38,035 nucleotides of DNA from Maribacter sp. GTDB taxonomy: Bacteria > Bacteroidota > Bacteroidia > Flavobacteriales > Flavobacteriaceae. The position numbers were made by a program, and so were the translations under genes. Positions 1-9,056 of this stretch are shown here, in pieces. The stretch lies in the NCBI RefSeq assembly GCF_016744255.1, contig NZ_JADGES010000025.1, forward strand, positions 1-38,035, in the 5' to 3' direction. The notes beneath the pieces are model-generated. The model was not told where the DNA came from and made no database searches. It saw nothing but the letters and a program-made list of their open reading frames with translations. How positions within the stretch are numbered: position 1 is the stretch's first letter; each line of letters starts with the position of its first letter.

Positions 1-1
1 T

Positions 2-1966
2 CGCTTTTTTCAAGCAAGTTTTGATCCAGATGAAAAGGGAACCGTACTTTCTGTGAATCATGATTTTTGGGGTACTTGGATAACATATATTGGCTATACC
101 TTGCTTTATATTGGCTTGTTAGGGATTATGTTTTTTGGCAAAACACGATTTAGAGATTTAACACAGAGTTTAGATAAACTAAAAGCAAAAAAAGCGCTTC
201 TGTCCATGCTATTGCTTTTAGGGGGCACAATATCAGCCATAAGTCAAGAACATACTGTGGGTGATGGTCATAACCATAATGCAGCTCCAACAGCCAAACA
301 GGTAGACTCTGTATTAATGGCTACCATGGTTTCTAAAGAACATGCAGCTAAATTTGGGAAACTGGTTATACAGGATGAGAGTGGAAGAATGAAACCTATA
401 AATACTTTTTCATCGGAACTTCTACGTAAGTTAAGCCTAAAAGATAATTATGGAGATTTAAATGCAGACCAAGTATTTTTATCTATGATGATGAATCCTG
501 CTATTTGGTATAATACCGAGTTTATAGCGGTTGATAAGAAAAAACAAAACGATAGTATTCGTAAAACTATAGGCGTAGAAAAAGGAAAGGCTTATGTAAA
601 AGCAACTGCTTTTTTCGATGCTGAAGGGAATTATAAATTAGAACCTTTTTTAGCCGATGCAACTTCTACAAATAACCCCAATAAATTTCAGCAAGATATA
701 AAAGATGCTAATATTAGGTTGAGTTTATTAAACCAAGCATTAAGTGGGCAAATTGTTAAAATATTTCCTCTTCTAAAAGATGAAAATAATAAGTGGATTT
801 CAGCAGTAGAATATAGGGGAGGGCAGTACCATGTAACAGATTCTTTGTATGCTAATTTTATTAAAAATGCAGTGCCCTATTATTTAATGACGCTTTCAAA
901 AGCTAAAAAAACAGGAGACTATACGGAAGCAGATAAATTATTAAAAGCATTTAAACAGAATCAAAATAATCATGGCGCGGAAGTTTTGCCGTCAGAAGAA
1001 AAAGTAAATACCGAAGTTATTTATAATAAACTCGATATTTTCAATAGACTTTATGAGTATTATGCTTTAATAGGAATACTAATGTTTTTGGCATTGATAT
1101 TTCAAATTTTTAAAGACCGTGAGTTATGGCGAATAGCTATTTACACTTTTAAAGGAATTATAATAATTTTCTTTTTGTGGCATACAGCAGGTTTAGCATT
1201 ACGTTGGTACATTTCTGGTCATGCTCCTTGGAGTGATGCTTATGAAAGTATATTGTATGTTTCTTGGGCAACTATGGGCATGGGACTTTTACTAGGAAGA
1301 AAAAGTGATATGACTATTGCTGCTTCTGCCTTTGTTACGGCGATGTTACTTTGGATAGCGCACCAGAGTTGGGTAGATCCTGCTATTGCTAATTTAGTAC
1401 CTGTTTTAGATAGTTATTGGTTAATGATACATGTTGCTGTAATTGTTGGTAGTTATGGTCCTTTAACCGTTGGTATGATATTAGGTGTTGTGTCTTTGAT
1501 TCTTATAATTTTAACCAATAGTAAGAATAAAAAAAGAATGGAAATCAATTTAAAAGAATTGACCATTATTAATGAACTGGCTTTAACCACTGGTTTAGTA
1601 ATGCTTACTATAGGTAACTTTTTAGGAGGACAATGGGCAAATGAAAGTTGGGGTCGCTATTGGGGCTGGGACCCTAAAGAAACATGGGCATTAGTATCTA
1701 TAATGGTATATGCTTTTGTAATTCACACAAGATTAGTTCCAGGTCTACGAGGTAAATGGACCTTTAGCTTTTTAAGTGTAGTTGCTTTTGCAAGTATAAT
1801 GATGACTTACTTTGGTGTGAATTTTTATTTAGTAGGACTTCATAGTTATGCCAGCGGAGGCCAAGTGATTACACCTGTTTTTATTTATTATACAGTATTT
1901 GGTGTGTTTGTTCTTGGTGGAATAAGTTATTGGAGATATACCATTAATTATTCTAAAAAAAATTAG
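2..1966 (+). CDS. ccsA: Cytochrome c biogenesis protein, CcsA/ResC part of a probable ResB-CcsA fusion (5' end outside window)
   Basis: The frame is open to the left edge. The GTG at 53 lies in the middle of it and is probably an internal valine, so the gene is cut by the window. Membrane segments are seen at about 77-130 and 200-245, then a long extracytoplasmic stretch to about 1050, then a run of hydrophobic helices to 1945. The tryptophan-rich haem-handling WWD motif (WGRYWGWDPKETWA) is encoded at about 1640-1690, and conserved histidines sit in the surrounding loops (HTAG, HVAV, HTRL). By family knowledge this protein exports haem and attaches it to apocytochromes c on the outer face of the inner membrane (system II). 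In Flavobacteriia the ResB and CcsA halves are commonly one long protein; the first helix seen here would then be the end of the ResB part. bshB1 starts 4 bases after the stop, so the two are probably cotranscribed. Confidence 0.9.
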   Translation, partial: RFFQASFDPDEKGTVLSVNHDFWGTWITYIGYTLLYIGLLGIMFFGKTRFRDLTQSLDKLKAKKALLSMLLLLGGTISAISQEHTVGDGHNHNAAPTAKQVDSVLMATMVSKEHAAKFGKLVIQDESGRMKPINTFSSELLRKLSLKDNYGDLNADQVFLSMMMNPAIWYNTEFIAVDKKKQNDSIRKTIGVEKGKAYVKATAFFDAEGNYKLEPFLADATSTNNPNKFQQDIKDANIRLSLLNQALSGQIVKIFPLLKDENNKWISAVEYRGGQYHVTDSLYANFIKNAVPYYLMTLSKAKKTGDYTEADKLLKAFKQNQNNHGAEVLPSEEKVNTEVIYNKLDIFNRLYEYYALIGILMFLALIFQIFKDRELWRIAIYTFKGIIIIFFLWHTAGLALRWYISGHAPWSDAYESILYVSWATMGMGLLLGRKSDMTIAASAFVTAMLLWIAHQSWVDPAIANLVPVLDSYWLMIHVAVIVGSYGPLTVGMILGVVSLILIILTNSKNKKRMEINLKELTIINELALTTGLVMLTIGNFLGGQWANESWGRYWGWDPKETWALVSIMVYAFVIHTRLVPGLRGKWTFSFLSVVAFASIMMTYFGVNFYLVGLHSYASGGQVITPVFIYYTVFGVFVLGGISYWRYTINYSKKN

Positions 1967-1970
1967 ATTA

Positions 1971-2693
1971 ATGAAATTAGATATATTAGTTTTTGGTGCG
2001 CATCCTGATGATGCAGAACTAGGTGCAGGAGGAACGATAGCCAAAGCCATAGCGAATGGAAAAAAAGTTGGAATAGTAGATCTTACACGAGGAGAATTAG
2101 GAACAAGAGGATCCGCGGAGATAAGAGATAAAGAAGCGACTAATGCCGGAGATATTTTAGGAGTCTCGGTACGTAATAATTTAGGGTTTGCAGATGGTTT
2201 TTTTGTTAATGATAAAAAACACCAACTAGAAATAATAAAACAAATAAGAACCTATAAACCAGATATAGTATTGTGTAATGCTATAGAAGATAGGCATATA
2301 GATCACGGAAAGGGTAGTAGCTTGGTTAGTGATGCTTGCTTTTTAAGTGGTCTTATAAAGATAGAAACTAGCTCAGAAGCAGAAAGCAAGCTTCAGGAAG
2401 CTTGGCGACCAAAAAATGTATACCATTATATTCAATGGAAAAATTTAGAACCCGATTTTGCTATAGATATTTCAGGATTTGTAGATCAAAAGATGGATGC
2501 CATTAGAGCGTATGCTTCTCAATTTCACGATCCAAATAGTAAAGAACCAGAAACGCCGATTACCAGTAAAAACTTCTTTGATAGTGTTGATTACAGAGCC
2601 AGAGATTTAGGAAGATTAATAGGAGTAAGCCATGCAGAAGGATTTACAGTAGAAAGAGTAATAGGAGTAAACCAGCTAGGAGATATTATTTAG
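1971..2693 (+). CDS. bshB1: Bacillithiol biosynthesis deacetylase BshB1
   Basis: PIG-L/LmbE-family zinc deacetylase of 240 residues, the usual length. The metal-binding motif AHPDDAE is at residues 10-16 (His11, Asp14) and a second one, DRHIDHGKGS, lies near residues 107-116. The family removes the acetyl group from GlcNAc-malate in the second step of bacillithiol synthesis, in the cytoplasm. The N-terminal run MKLDILVFGAHPDDAELGAG and the following GxLGTRG segment are typical of BshB1 rather than of other LmbE proteins. The gene follows the cytochrome c biogenesis gene after 4 bases. Its stop codon overlaps the stop of the convergent kinase gene (shared bases 2690-2693), leaving no room for a separate terminator. 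Confidence 0.93.
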   Translation: MKLDILVFGAHPDDAELGAGGTIAKAIANGKKVGIVDLTRGELGTRGSAEIRDKEATNAGDILGVSVRNNLGFADGFFVNDKKHQLEIIKQIRTYKPDIVLCNAIEDRHIDHGKGSSLVSDACFLSGLIKIETSSEAESKLQEAWRPKNVYHYIQWKNLEPDFAIDISGFVDQKMDAIRAYASQFHDPNSKEPETPITSKNFFDSVDYRARDLGRLIGVSHAEGFTVERVIGVNQLGDII

Positions 2694-4780
2694 GCAGTTT
2701 GTTTGTATTTTTTTTTGGCTTTAGGGACAGTAAAGTAGAAGCAAGAACCTTTATCTAATTTACTGCTTACCCATATTTTACCATTGTTTTTTTCTACCAT
2801 TTCTTTACATAATGATAAACCTAAACCTGTTCCTTTTTCATTATTTGTTCCGTAGGTTGTTAAATTAGAATTTTCAGTGAAAACTTGCTTCTGTACATCT
2901 ATACTCATTCCAACCCCAGTATCTTTCACAAAAACTTCCCAATGGTTATTTTTTTCTACTGCGCCAATAATTATACTTCCATTTTCAGGAGTAAACTTTA
3001 GAGCATTGCTAATTAAATTACGAATAACAATGTCTATTTGATTAGCATCTGCCCATGACAATGTATTTTTAGGTATTTGGTTTGTTAGTGTAATAGATTT
3101 ATTTATTGCAGTTTCAGTTAAAAGATTAAAATTTTCTTTTACTAAATTGTCTAAAGGCGTAACAGAAGGCTTTATTACCGCGCCATTCATTTGGCTTTGT
3201 CCCCAGCTTAAAAGATTGTTTAATGTAAAAGAGATATGATCAATATCTGACATTAGTTTAGGAACAAAACCTAAAAATTCTTCTTGGCCTATTTCACCAT
3301 TTTTAAACAATTTTAGTAGCCCCTGAAATGCTCCAATTGGTCCCCTTAAATCATGGCCAATAATAGAAAATAGTTTGTCTTTTGTCGTGTTTATTTCTCT
3401 TAAATCAATTTCGCTTTTCTCTAAATCTAGTTTTTTTGTATTCAATTCAATATTTAAATTTTTCTGGATTCTTTCATTTCTGCGTACTAAGAAGGTTATA
3501 ACAATGAATATTAACAAAATAAACAAGGCACTATATACATAGTTTTTTTGCTGAGAAAGAGCTTTTTTATTTGTCTCTATAAGTTCTTCTTTTTGTCTTT
3601 CGTGCTCAATTTTTGTTTTAAGCATCGTTAAACCTTTCTGGTTTTCACTAGTAGATAAAGTATCAGAAATTTTTTGATATAGTTCGTGGTATAACAAAGC
3701 AGTAGCAAAATCTTTTTTGTTTTTATTTACTTTATATAATGTCTTTGCACATTTTTGAATTCCCTCTTTAGATTTAAGTTGTGATGATAGTTTAAATGCA
3801 GCTAATGCGTATTTTTGAGAAATACTGTCTTTTTTTTGACCCAAATAGGCTTCAGACATACCATTAAATAAGTCAATTTTACCGCGATCATCTTGCAAAG
3901 TCTTATGTAACATTTCACTTTGGCTGTACCAGTATAAAGACCATGTATATTTTTTCTGCTTTAAATATATTTTACCTTTTATTTCATATGCAAAAGCAAG
4001 CCAATCCATGATTTTTTCTTTTTCAAAAATAGAAATACTTGCATTGATATTAAACATGGCATAGTCTAATTTTCCCATATCGGCATAAGTAGAAGCCATA
4101 TTGCTCATAGTTTCGGCAGAGTATACAGGATTGTTTATTTTCTCATTAATTTTTTTAACTTTTTTATAAAAGTGTAATCCTTGTTCGTAGTCCTTTTGAC
4201 TTACATATAAACTGGCTATGTTTTCATTTAAAATTGAAAGCATTAACTGATCATTAGTTATAGTGGCATATTCAATAGCATCAAGATAACCTCTTAAAGC
4301 CTTTGCGTAATTCCCTAAGTAACTATATTCTACAGAGATACTATTCTTAGATCTTAATATTTGTTTTTTATTTTCTGTTCTTTTTGAAATAACAAGCGCC
4401 TTTTCAAAAAAATTAATCCCTTTTTTATGTTTTCCGTGGTCAGAATAATATGTGCCTATACCAATTAGAGCATCAATTTCACCGTTTTTGTAATTAGATT
4501 CTTTACTGTAGTTTAAAGCTTTAGTGGATAAAGAAAGAAGCTTCTCCGTATTATAGTATCTAAACTCTAACGCTAAATTTATTAGATTCTTAATATAGGT
4601 TGTATCTTTTATGTTTAAGGTAGATATACCTTCTAGATTACGTATTTCTTTTTCTAAACTATCTCTTTTAGAATTTTGGGCAGATAAAATTATGCTACAA
4701 AGAAGCACAGACGTAATAATTAAATTACGTATTATTTGTGTTAATAAACTGTATGCAGTATTGGTACAGTTTTGGTGCAT
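2690..4780 (-). CDS. TPR-repeat sensor histidine kinase (copy 2)
   Basis: 696 residues. A hydrophobic stretch at about residues 17-34 ending in SAQ looks like a signal peptide. Tetratricopeptide-like helical repeats follow to about residue 380, then one membrane helix near 415-430, a short coiled linker, and the kinase core. The dimerisation/phosphoacceptor motif is SIIGHDLRGPIG with His476. The ATP-binding N box is IRNLISNALKFTPENG, and the glycine boxes are DTGVGM and GTGLGLSL. There is no receiver domain and no DNA-binding domain, so it must signal through an unlinked regulator. The predicted layout puts the TPR part in the periplasm and the kinase in the cytoplasm. It is a tandem paralogue of the kinase at 4919-6994, 138 bases upstream, with the phosphoacceptor at the same residue number. 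The signal is unknown. Confidence 0.9.
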   Translation of the reverse strand: MHQNCTNTAYSLLTQIIRNLIITSVLLCSIILSAQNSKRDSLEKEIRNLEGISTLNIKDTTYIKNLINLALEFRYYNTEKLLSLSTKALNYSKESNYKNGEIDALIGIGTYYSDHGKHKKGINFFEKALVISKRTENKKQILRSKNSISVEYSYLGNYAKALRGYLDAIEYATITNDQLMLSILNENIASLYVSQKDYEQGLHFYKKVKKINEKINNPVYSAETMSNMASTYADMGKLDYAMFNINASISIFEKEKIMDWLAFAYEIKGKIYLKQKKYTWSLYWYSQSEMLHKTLQDDRGKIDLFNGMSEAYLGQKKDSISQKYALAAFKLSSQLKSKEGIQKCAKTLYKVNKNKKDFATALLYHELYQKISDTLSTSENQKGLTMLKTKIEHERQKEELIETNKKALSQQKNYVYSALFILLIFIVITFLVRRNERIQKNLNIELNTKKLDLEKSEIDLREINTTKDKLFSIIGHDLRGPIGAFQGLLKLFKNGEIGQEEFLGFVPKLMSDIDHISFTLNNLLSWGQSQMNGAVIKPSVTPLDNLVKENFNLLTETAINKSITLTNQIPKNTLSWADANQIDIVIRNLISNALKFTPENGSIIIGAVEKNNHWEVFVKDTGVGMSIDVQKQVFTENSNLTTYGTNNEKGTGLGLSLCKEMVEKNNGKIWVSSKLDKGSCFYFTVPKAKKKYKQTA

Positions 4781-4918
4781 GGATTTTTAATAATATTTGA
4801 AAAATAAAATTAAATCAATAGCAAGGGGTATGCTAATATATGTTGTGAAAGAGCAATTATTGTGTGTTTTGTCCTAAAAAAAATGTATTTCATCGATAAA
4901 ATAGAAAAACATTAGAAA

Positions 4919-6994
4919 TTAAGAGCTTTGCTTCTTTTTGAATTTAGGAAAGCTAAAAGAAAAAGTACTTCCCGAATTTTCTTCACTTATTACCCAAATA
5001 CTTCCATTGTTTAATTTAACCATTTCTTGACATAACGAAAGACCTAAGCCTGTTCCTTTTTCATTGAAAGTCCCATAAGTACTATAATGAGTAGTTTCAT
5101 TAAATAATTTATCTATATTTTCTTTTTTAATACCTAGTCCATTGTCTTTCACAGAGCAAACAACTATATCATCTTTTATAGTAGCAGTAATAATTATTTT
5201 CCCTTTTTCTGGAGTAAATTTAATAGCATTACTAATTAAGTTTCTTAAAATTAAATCTATATGGTTAGTATCTGCAAGAACCGATGTGTTTTCTTCAATT
5301 AACAACTGAAATTCAATTTTTTTATTTTCGATGGATTTACTAAAAAGGTTCCTGTTGTTCTGTGAAATTTCTCTTAGCCTAACTTCTTCTATATTTGTTG
5401 TAGCACCCTTCATTTGTGTTTGCCCCCACGAAAGTAAGTTGTCTAATGTAAATTGAATATGTTCCACTTGCGTTTTTAATTTTGGTATAAAACGCTTAAA
5501 TATGGTATCCTCCTCTAGGCTTAGGTTTAATAATTCTTTTAAGGATAGTATTGGGCTTCTTAAATCGTGCCCAATAATAGAGAATAGTTTGTCTTTTGTA
5601 GAATTTATAGTTTTTAATTTATTTTCATTAGCGGCTAAAATTTCATTTTTTATTTTTAATGCCGTACTCATATCTTTTTGAGTATTTAAATTTTTTCTAA
5701 TTAAAAAAGCAATAGCACTTAAGCTAAGTAAAGAAGCTAAACTAACATATAAGAGTTGTTTTTGTTTGTATAATTTGGTGTTATTCTGGTTAATTAATTC
5801 ATATTGTTCGTTTTGGTGCGTTCTTTCTATATCTAAAAAAGCCATGCTAATTAATTGTTCGTTTTTAGATAACGAATCGGACATTTTTTTAAATAACTTA
5901 TGATACTTTAAGGAATTAACAGGCTCTTTTAATTTTTCATAAATTAAAGACAAGTTTTCTGCAGATGTAGCGATGCCTCTAGGGTAGCGTATTTCATTTG
6001 CAAGATTGCTAGCTTTTATTGCGAACATTTTACCTAATGCCAAATCATTCTTTTGAATATATACCTTAGAAATGGAATTATATAAATCCATTACGCCTAT
6101 ATCATAATTTGTAGAAAGCTGTATGGGCTCGCTTTTATTATACCAAACTATGGCTTCATCATATTTTTTTTGATTTAGAAAAATATCACCCTTAAGCATA
6201 TAAGCATACCCAAGCCATCCATTTACTTTATATTTTTCAAAAATTTTAATACTTTGGTCTGATTCCTTGGTTGCAAGTTCTAAATCATTTAAACTAATAT
6301 GTACCTTTGTCATATTACACAAAGTAGAACCTATTAGAATACTATCATTTATTTTTACGGCTAACTCATTTGCTTTTCCAAAATACTTGAGTGCTCTTTG
6401 GTACATTTTTTTATGACTATAGGTAACTGCCATATTTTCATAAATGGTAAGTAAATATAATTTGTTCGCTATTTTTGATGCTAATTTTTCCGATTTTAAA
6501 TATTCCTTTAAAGATTTGTCACTGTGCCCTATATGATTATATTCTATTGCTGACAAATTACTCACATCTAATAATAAAATAGTGTCTTTTGTTTGTATCC
6601 CAATTCTCTTAGCTTTTTCTAAATGACTAAATACTAAAGAATCATTACCTTTCTCTAAGAAATAAGAAGTAAGTCCAAGATACGCTTGGCCAATACCTTT
6701 TGCATACCCCGCTTTGGTGCTATAATCTAAAATGCTATTAGATAAAATGTATAGTGAATCTGATGTAGAAAAGGTGTATTCTAAAGCCAATTCATTTAAT
6801 AAATTTATATAAGTAGTATCTTTAGTAGAGAAATAGTCGGCGTTTTCTTTTTTCTTAATTAATTTTATAAGGCTATCTTTTTTTTGTGGCCTTTGCTGCG
6901 AATAAAATGTGATTGGGTATATAAAAAAAAGAAATAAAAAAAAAGCCGTTTGTAAGAGGGAGCCATACTTAAAAAAATTATTTAAGTGCTTCAT
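4919..6994 (-). CDS. TPR-repeat sensor histidine kinase (copy 1)
   Basis: 691 residues with the same order of parts as its neighbour: an N-terminal hydrophobic export segment (LLQTAFFLFLFFIYPITFYS), TPR-like repeats to about residue 390, a membrane helix near 410-430, and a HisKA/HATPase core. The phosphoacceptor motif is SIIGHDLRSPIL with His476. The N box is LRNLISNAIKFTPEKG; the glycine boxes are DNGLGI and GTGLGLSL. All residues needed for catalysis are present. It has no attached response regulator. It is transcribed first of the pair, toward copy 2. The upstream gap (6995-7136) shows no clear TAnnTTTG promoter on this strand. The paired genes suggest gene duplication followed by change in the sensory repeats; what they sense is not visible. 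Confidence 0.9.
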   Translation of the reverse strand: MKHLNNFFKYGSLLQTAFFLFLFFIYPITFYSQQRPQKKDSLIKLIKKKENADYFSTKDTTYINLLNELALEYTFSTSDSLYILSNSILDYSTKAGYAKGIGQAYLGLTSYFLEKGNDSLVFSHLEKAKRIGIQTKDTILLLDVSNLSAIEYNHIGHSDKSLKEYLKSEKLASKIANKLYLLTIYENMAVTYSHKKMYQRALKYFGKANELAVKINDSILIGSTLCNMTKVHISLNDLELATKESDQSIKIFEKYKVNGWLGYAYMLKGDIFLNQKKYDEAIVWYNKSEPIQLSTNYDIGVMDLYNSISKVYIQKNDLALGKMFAIKASNLANEIRYPRGIATSAENLSLIYEKLKEPVNSLKYHKLFKKMSDSLSKNEQLISMAFLDIERTHQNEQYELINQNNTKLYKQKQLLYVSLASLLSLSAIAFLIRKNLNTQKDMSTALKIKNEILAANENKLKTINSTKDKLFSIIGHDLRSPILSLKELLNLSLEEDTIFKRFIPKLKTQVEHIQFTLDNLLSWGQTQMKGATTNIEEVRLREISQNNRNLFSKSIENKKIEFQLLIEENTSVLADTNHIDLILRNLISNAIKFTPEKGKIIITATIKDDIVVCSVKDNGLGIKKENIDKLFNETTHYSTYGTFNEKGTGLGLSLCQEMVKLNNGSIWVISEENSGSTFSFSFPKFKKKQSS

Positions 6995-7136
6995 TTTAAG
7001 ATTTTTGGGAAGTAGGTTATTTAATTTACTAGAAATATCTTTTTTGTTTGCTTATAAATATTAAGTCTATTTCCTACAAGTTAAATAATATTATTGACTA
7101 GCACTAATACTTTTCTTGTTTTTTTAGGTAGTTTAT

Positions 7137-7168
7137 TTTGATAGATTAAATAAAAAAAATTACATTTG
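7137..7168 (+). promoter_or_regulatory. Bacteroidetes sigma-A promoter of tRNA-His
   Basis: TTTG at 7137-7140 (-33 box), exactly 20 bases, then TACATTTG at 7161-7168 (-7 box, consensus TAnnTTTG). The expected start is around 7175, just before the tRNA at 7184. This matches the known promoter layout of Bacteroidetes. Confidence 0.85.
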
Positions 7169-7183
7169 CCATCGCTTACAAAT

Positions 7184-7258
7184 GGTGGTTGTAGCTCAGT
7201 TGGTTAGAGCATCGGTTTGTGGTACCGAGGGTCGCGGGTTCGAATCCCGTCTTCCACC
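7184..7258 (+). tRNA. tRNA-His (GTG anticodon)
   Basis: Cloverleaf read by eye: D arm GCTC/GAGC; anticodon stem TCGGT/ACCGA with anticodon GTG at 7219-7221; T arm GCGGG/CCCGT with loop TTCGAAT. The extra 5' G (G-1) that marks tRNA-His is encoded at 7184 and can face C73 at 7258. Only CA follows C73, so a full CCA tail is not encoded. The acceptor stem 7185-7191 against 7251-7257 has two adjacent T-T oppositions (5:68 and 6:67), which is unusual; see findings. Promoter and terminator flank it closely, so it is a single-tRNA transcription unit. Confidence 0.95.
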
Positions 7259-7266
7259 CAAAAAGC

Positions 7267-7297
7267 AAAGCCTTATCATTAATGATAAGGCTTTTTT
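7267..7297 (+). terminator. Intrinsic terminator after tRNA-His
   Basis: A perfect inverted repeat, AAAGCCTTATCATT and its complement, occupies 7267-7294 and is followed by a T run to 7297. On the other strand a weaker T-rich tail (TTTGCTTTTT) follows the same stem, so it may also stop transcripts leaving the M28 peptidase gene that ends at 7320. Confidence 0.88.
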
Positions 7298-7319
7298 GTT
7301 TGTATAAAATAACGAAAAA

Positions 7320-8885
7320 TTACTTTGCTGTGTCTACAATAATACGTTGATCTCTATTTGCTATTTCCCAAGCGGTATAGAAAATAAGTCTAGTTCTGTT
7401 TTCTAATAAATCGTAATTAATTTTATCTGGAGTATCGGTTGGCTTATGATAGTCATCGTGAGTTCCGTTAAAATAAAATATTATAGGAATATTGTTTTTT
7501 GCAAAGTTGTAATGGTCACTTCTATAATAAAAACGGTTGGGGTCATTTTCATCATTATATTTGTAGTCAAATTCAATATTAGTGTATTTCTTATTCACAT
7601 TTTCAGATAAGATATGCAAGTCTTTACTCAATTTATCGGAACCTATTAGGTATAAATAATTGCGATCTCCTTTTCTTTTGGGGTCAATCCTCCCAATCAT
7701 ATCTATATTTAAATTCGCTACGGTATTTTTTAAAGGAAATATAGGTTCTATATCTGCATAGTACTGAGAACCTAAAAGACCTTTCTCTTCTCCTGTTACA
7801 TGTAAGAATACAATAGAGCGTTTTGGACCTCTGCCTGCATCGGAAGCTTTTTTAAAGGCTTCAGCTATTTCTAATAAGGCTACTGTACCTGATCCGTCAT
7901 CATCTGCTCCATTATTGATATCCCCATTAGCGGTTATTCCTATATGGTCGAGGTGTGATGAAATAATAACATACTCTTCTGGTTTTTCAGAGCCTTTTAG
8001 AACAGCTACAACATTTTCAGAAGTTAATTCATTGTTAGCACTTTCTATTTGTAGTGAAATAGGATTGTTTATTATAGTTGGAGTATGTTCTTTTTCAATT
8101 TCTGGAAGAAGTACTTTTGCCAAATGGCCATCAACATACAGACTAATAAAATTATCTTCATTAGTTTCTTTAACCTCCATACGTCCACTATTATTTTGTT
8201 TCATGTAGTTGAACCTGCTCTTGAAACGGCTAAAGTTTGCAGGGTCATAATATAAAATGCCAACAGCACCATTGTCTTTAGCTATTTTAATTCGTTTTCC
8301 TAAAGATTCGGACATATTGCTCCAAATAGATTTTTCTTTGGATCCAGAGAGAATGTAATTGCCATCTGTATTCTGTGGTTCACCAGATTTCACCAACACA
8401 ATTTTTCCTTTTACATCTATGGTACTATAGTCGGAATATTGTCCTTCTTCAATTCCGTAACCTACATACGCTATAGATTCGTAATTTCCATTGCTAGAAT
8501 TGAATGTTAAAATATGATTACCAACAGGGTATTTAATATCCTTATAACTTAAAATCCCTTCGGGAACTTTCTTTAAAGATAAAGGAACTTCTTGAAAATA
8601 ATCTCCATCTTTTTTAGCTGCAGGGATTCCTAATTTTTTATATTCTTTCTTAATATAGTCAGAAGCTTTTTTTTGTCCTGGTTGCCCAGTTTCTCTTCCT
8701 TCAAAAGCATCGGAAGCATAAATATAAAGATGTTCCTTAAGTTCTGCTTCTGTAATAGAAGAAGCAATTTTTGTTACATCAATTTCTTTACTGACAATTG
8801 GCTTCTCTTCTGTTTCTAAAACTGTTTTTTGAGAAGAGTTACACGCAAGACAAAAACCTAATACGCCAAAAAGTATTTTTTTCAT
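7320..8885 (-). CDS. M28-family zinc aminopeptidase, lipoprotein
   Basis: 521 residues. The start MKKILFGVLGFCLAC gives a lipoprotein signal peptide with the modified cysteine at residue 15. Residues of about 110-250 resemble a PA-type insert. The peptidase domain follows with all metal ligands of the M28 family: SHLDHIG (near residue 310), NGADDDGSGT (bridging Asp), TGEEKGLLGS (catalytic Glu then ligand Glu), NIDMIGR and SDHYNF (last His, near 455). The family removes N-terminal amino acids from peptides using two zinc ions. The lipid anchor places it at the outer or inner membrane facing the periplasm or surface. It stands alone, with a promoter-like TACTTTTG at 8913-8920 on the minus strand. 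Confidence 0.92.
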   Translation of the reverse strand: MKKILFGVLGFCLACNSSQKTVLETEEKPIVSKEIDVTKIASSITEAELKEHLYIYASDAFEGRETGQPGQKKASDYIKKEYKKLGIPAAKKDGDYFQEVPLSLKKVPEGILSYKDIKYPVGNHILTFNSSNGNYESIAYVGYGIEEGQYSDYSTIDVKGKIVLVKSGEPQNTDGNYILSGSKEKSIWSNMSESLGKRIKIAKDNGAVGILYYDPANFSRFKSRFNYMKQNNSGRMEVKETNEDNFISLYVDGHLAKVLLPEIEKEHTPTIINNPISLQIESANNELTSENVVAVLKGSEKPEEYVIISSHLDHIGITANGDINNGADDDGSGTVALLEIAEAFKKASDAGRGPKRSIVFLHVTGEEKGLLGSQYYADIEPIFPLKNTVANLNIDMIGRIDPKRKGDRNYLYLIGSDKLSKDLHILSENVNKKYTNIEFDYKYNDENDPNRFYYRSDHYNFAKNNIPIIFYFNGTHDDYHKPTDTPDKINYDLLENRTRLIFYTAWEIANRDQRIIVDTAK

Positions 8886-8912
8886 ATAGTTATTTTAAGT
8901 TCTAAATTATTT

Positions 8913-8945
8913 CAAAAGTAAACAAAACCACACAATTCTACCAAA
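8913..8945 (-). promoter_or_regulatory. Probable promoter of the M28 peptidase gene
   Basis: On the minus strand TTTG (8942-8945), 21 bases, then TACTTTTG (8913-8920), fitting TAnnTTTG. The start would lie about 20 bases before the ATG at 8885. Confidence 0.6.
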
Positions 8946-9056
8946 AGCAATTTTCTTCTCGAGGAGATACATTATAATTGGTTTTTTAGTTTATCTACAG
9001 TATCATTATAGTGTATGTTTTTTATGTTTAACTACTTAGAAAAGCTGTTTCATATC

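Noticed and set aside
1829..2050. Antisense reading frame of 73 codons over the ccsA-bshB1 junction
   Set aside because: Lies across two well-supported genes on the other strand and shows no protein features. The same holds for other antisense frames, for example 14435-14755, 14765-15103, 15111-15317 and 31767-32069.
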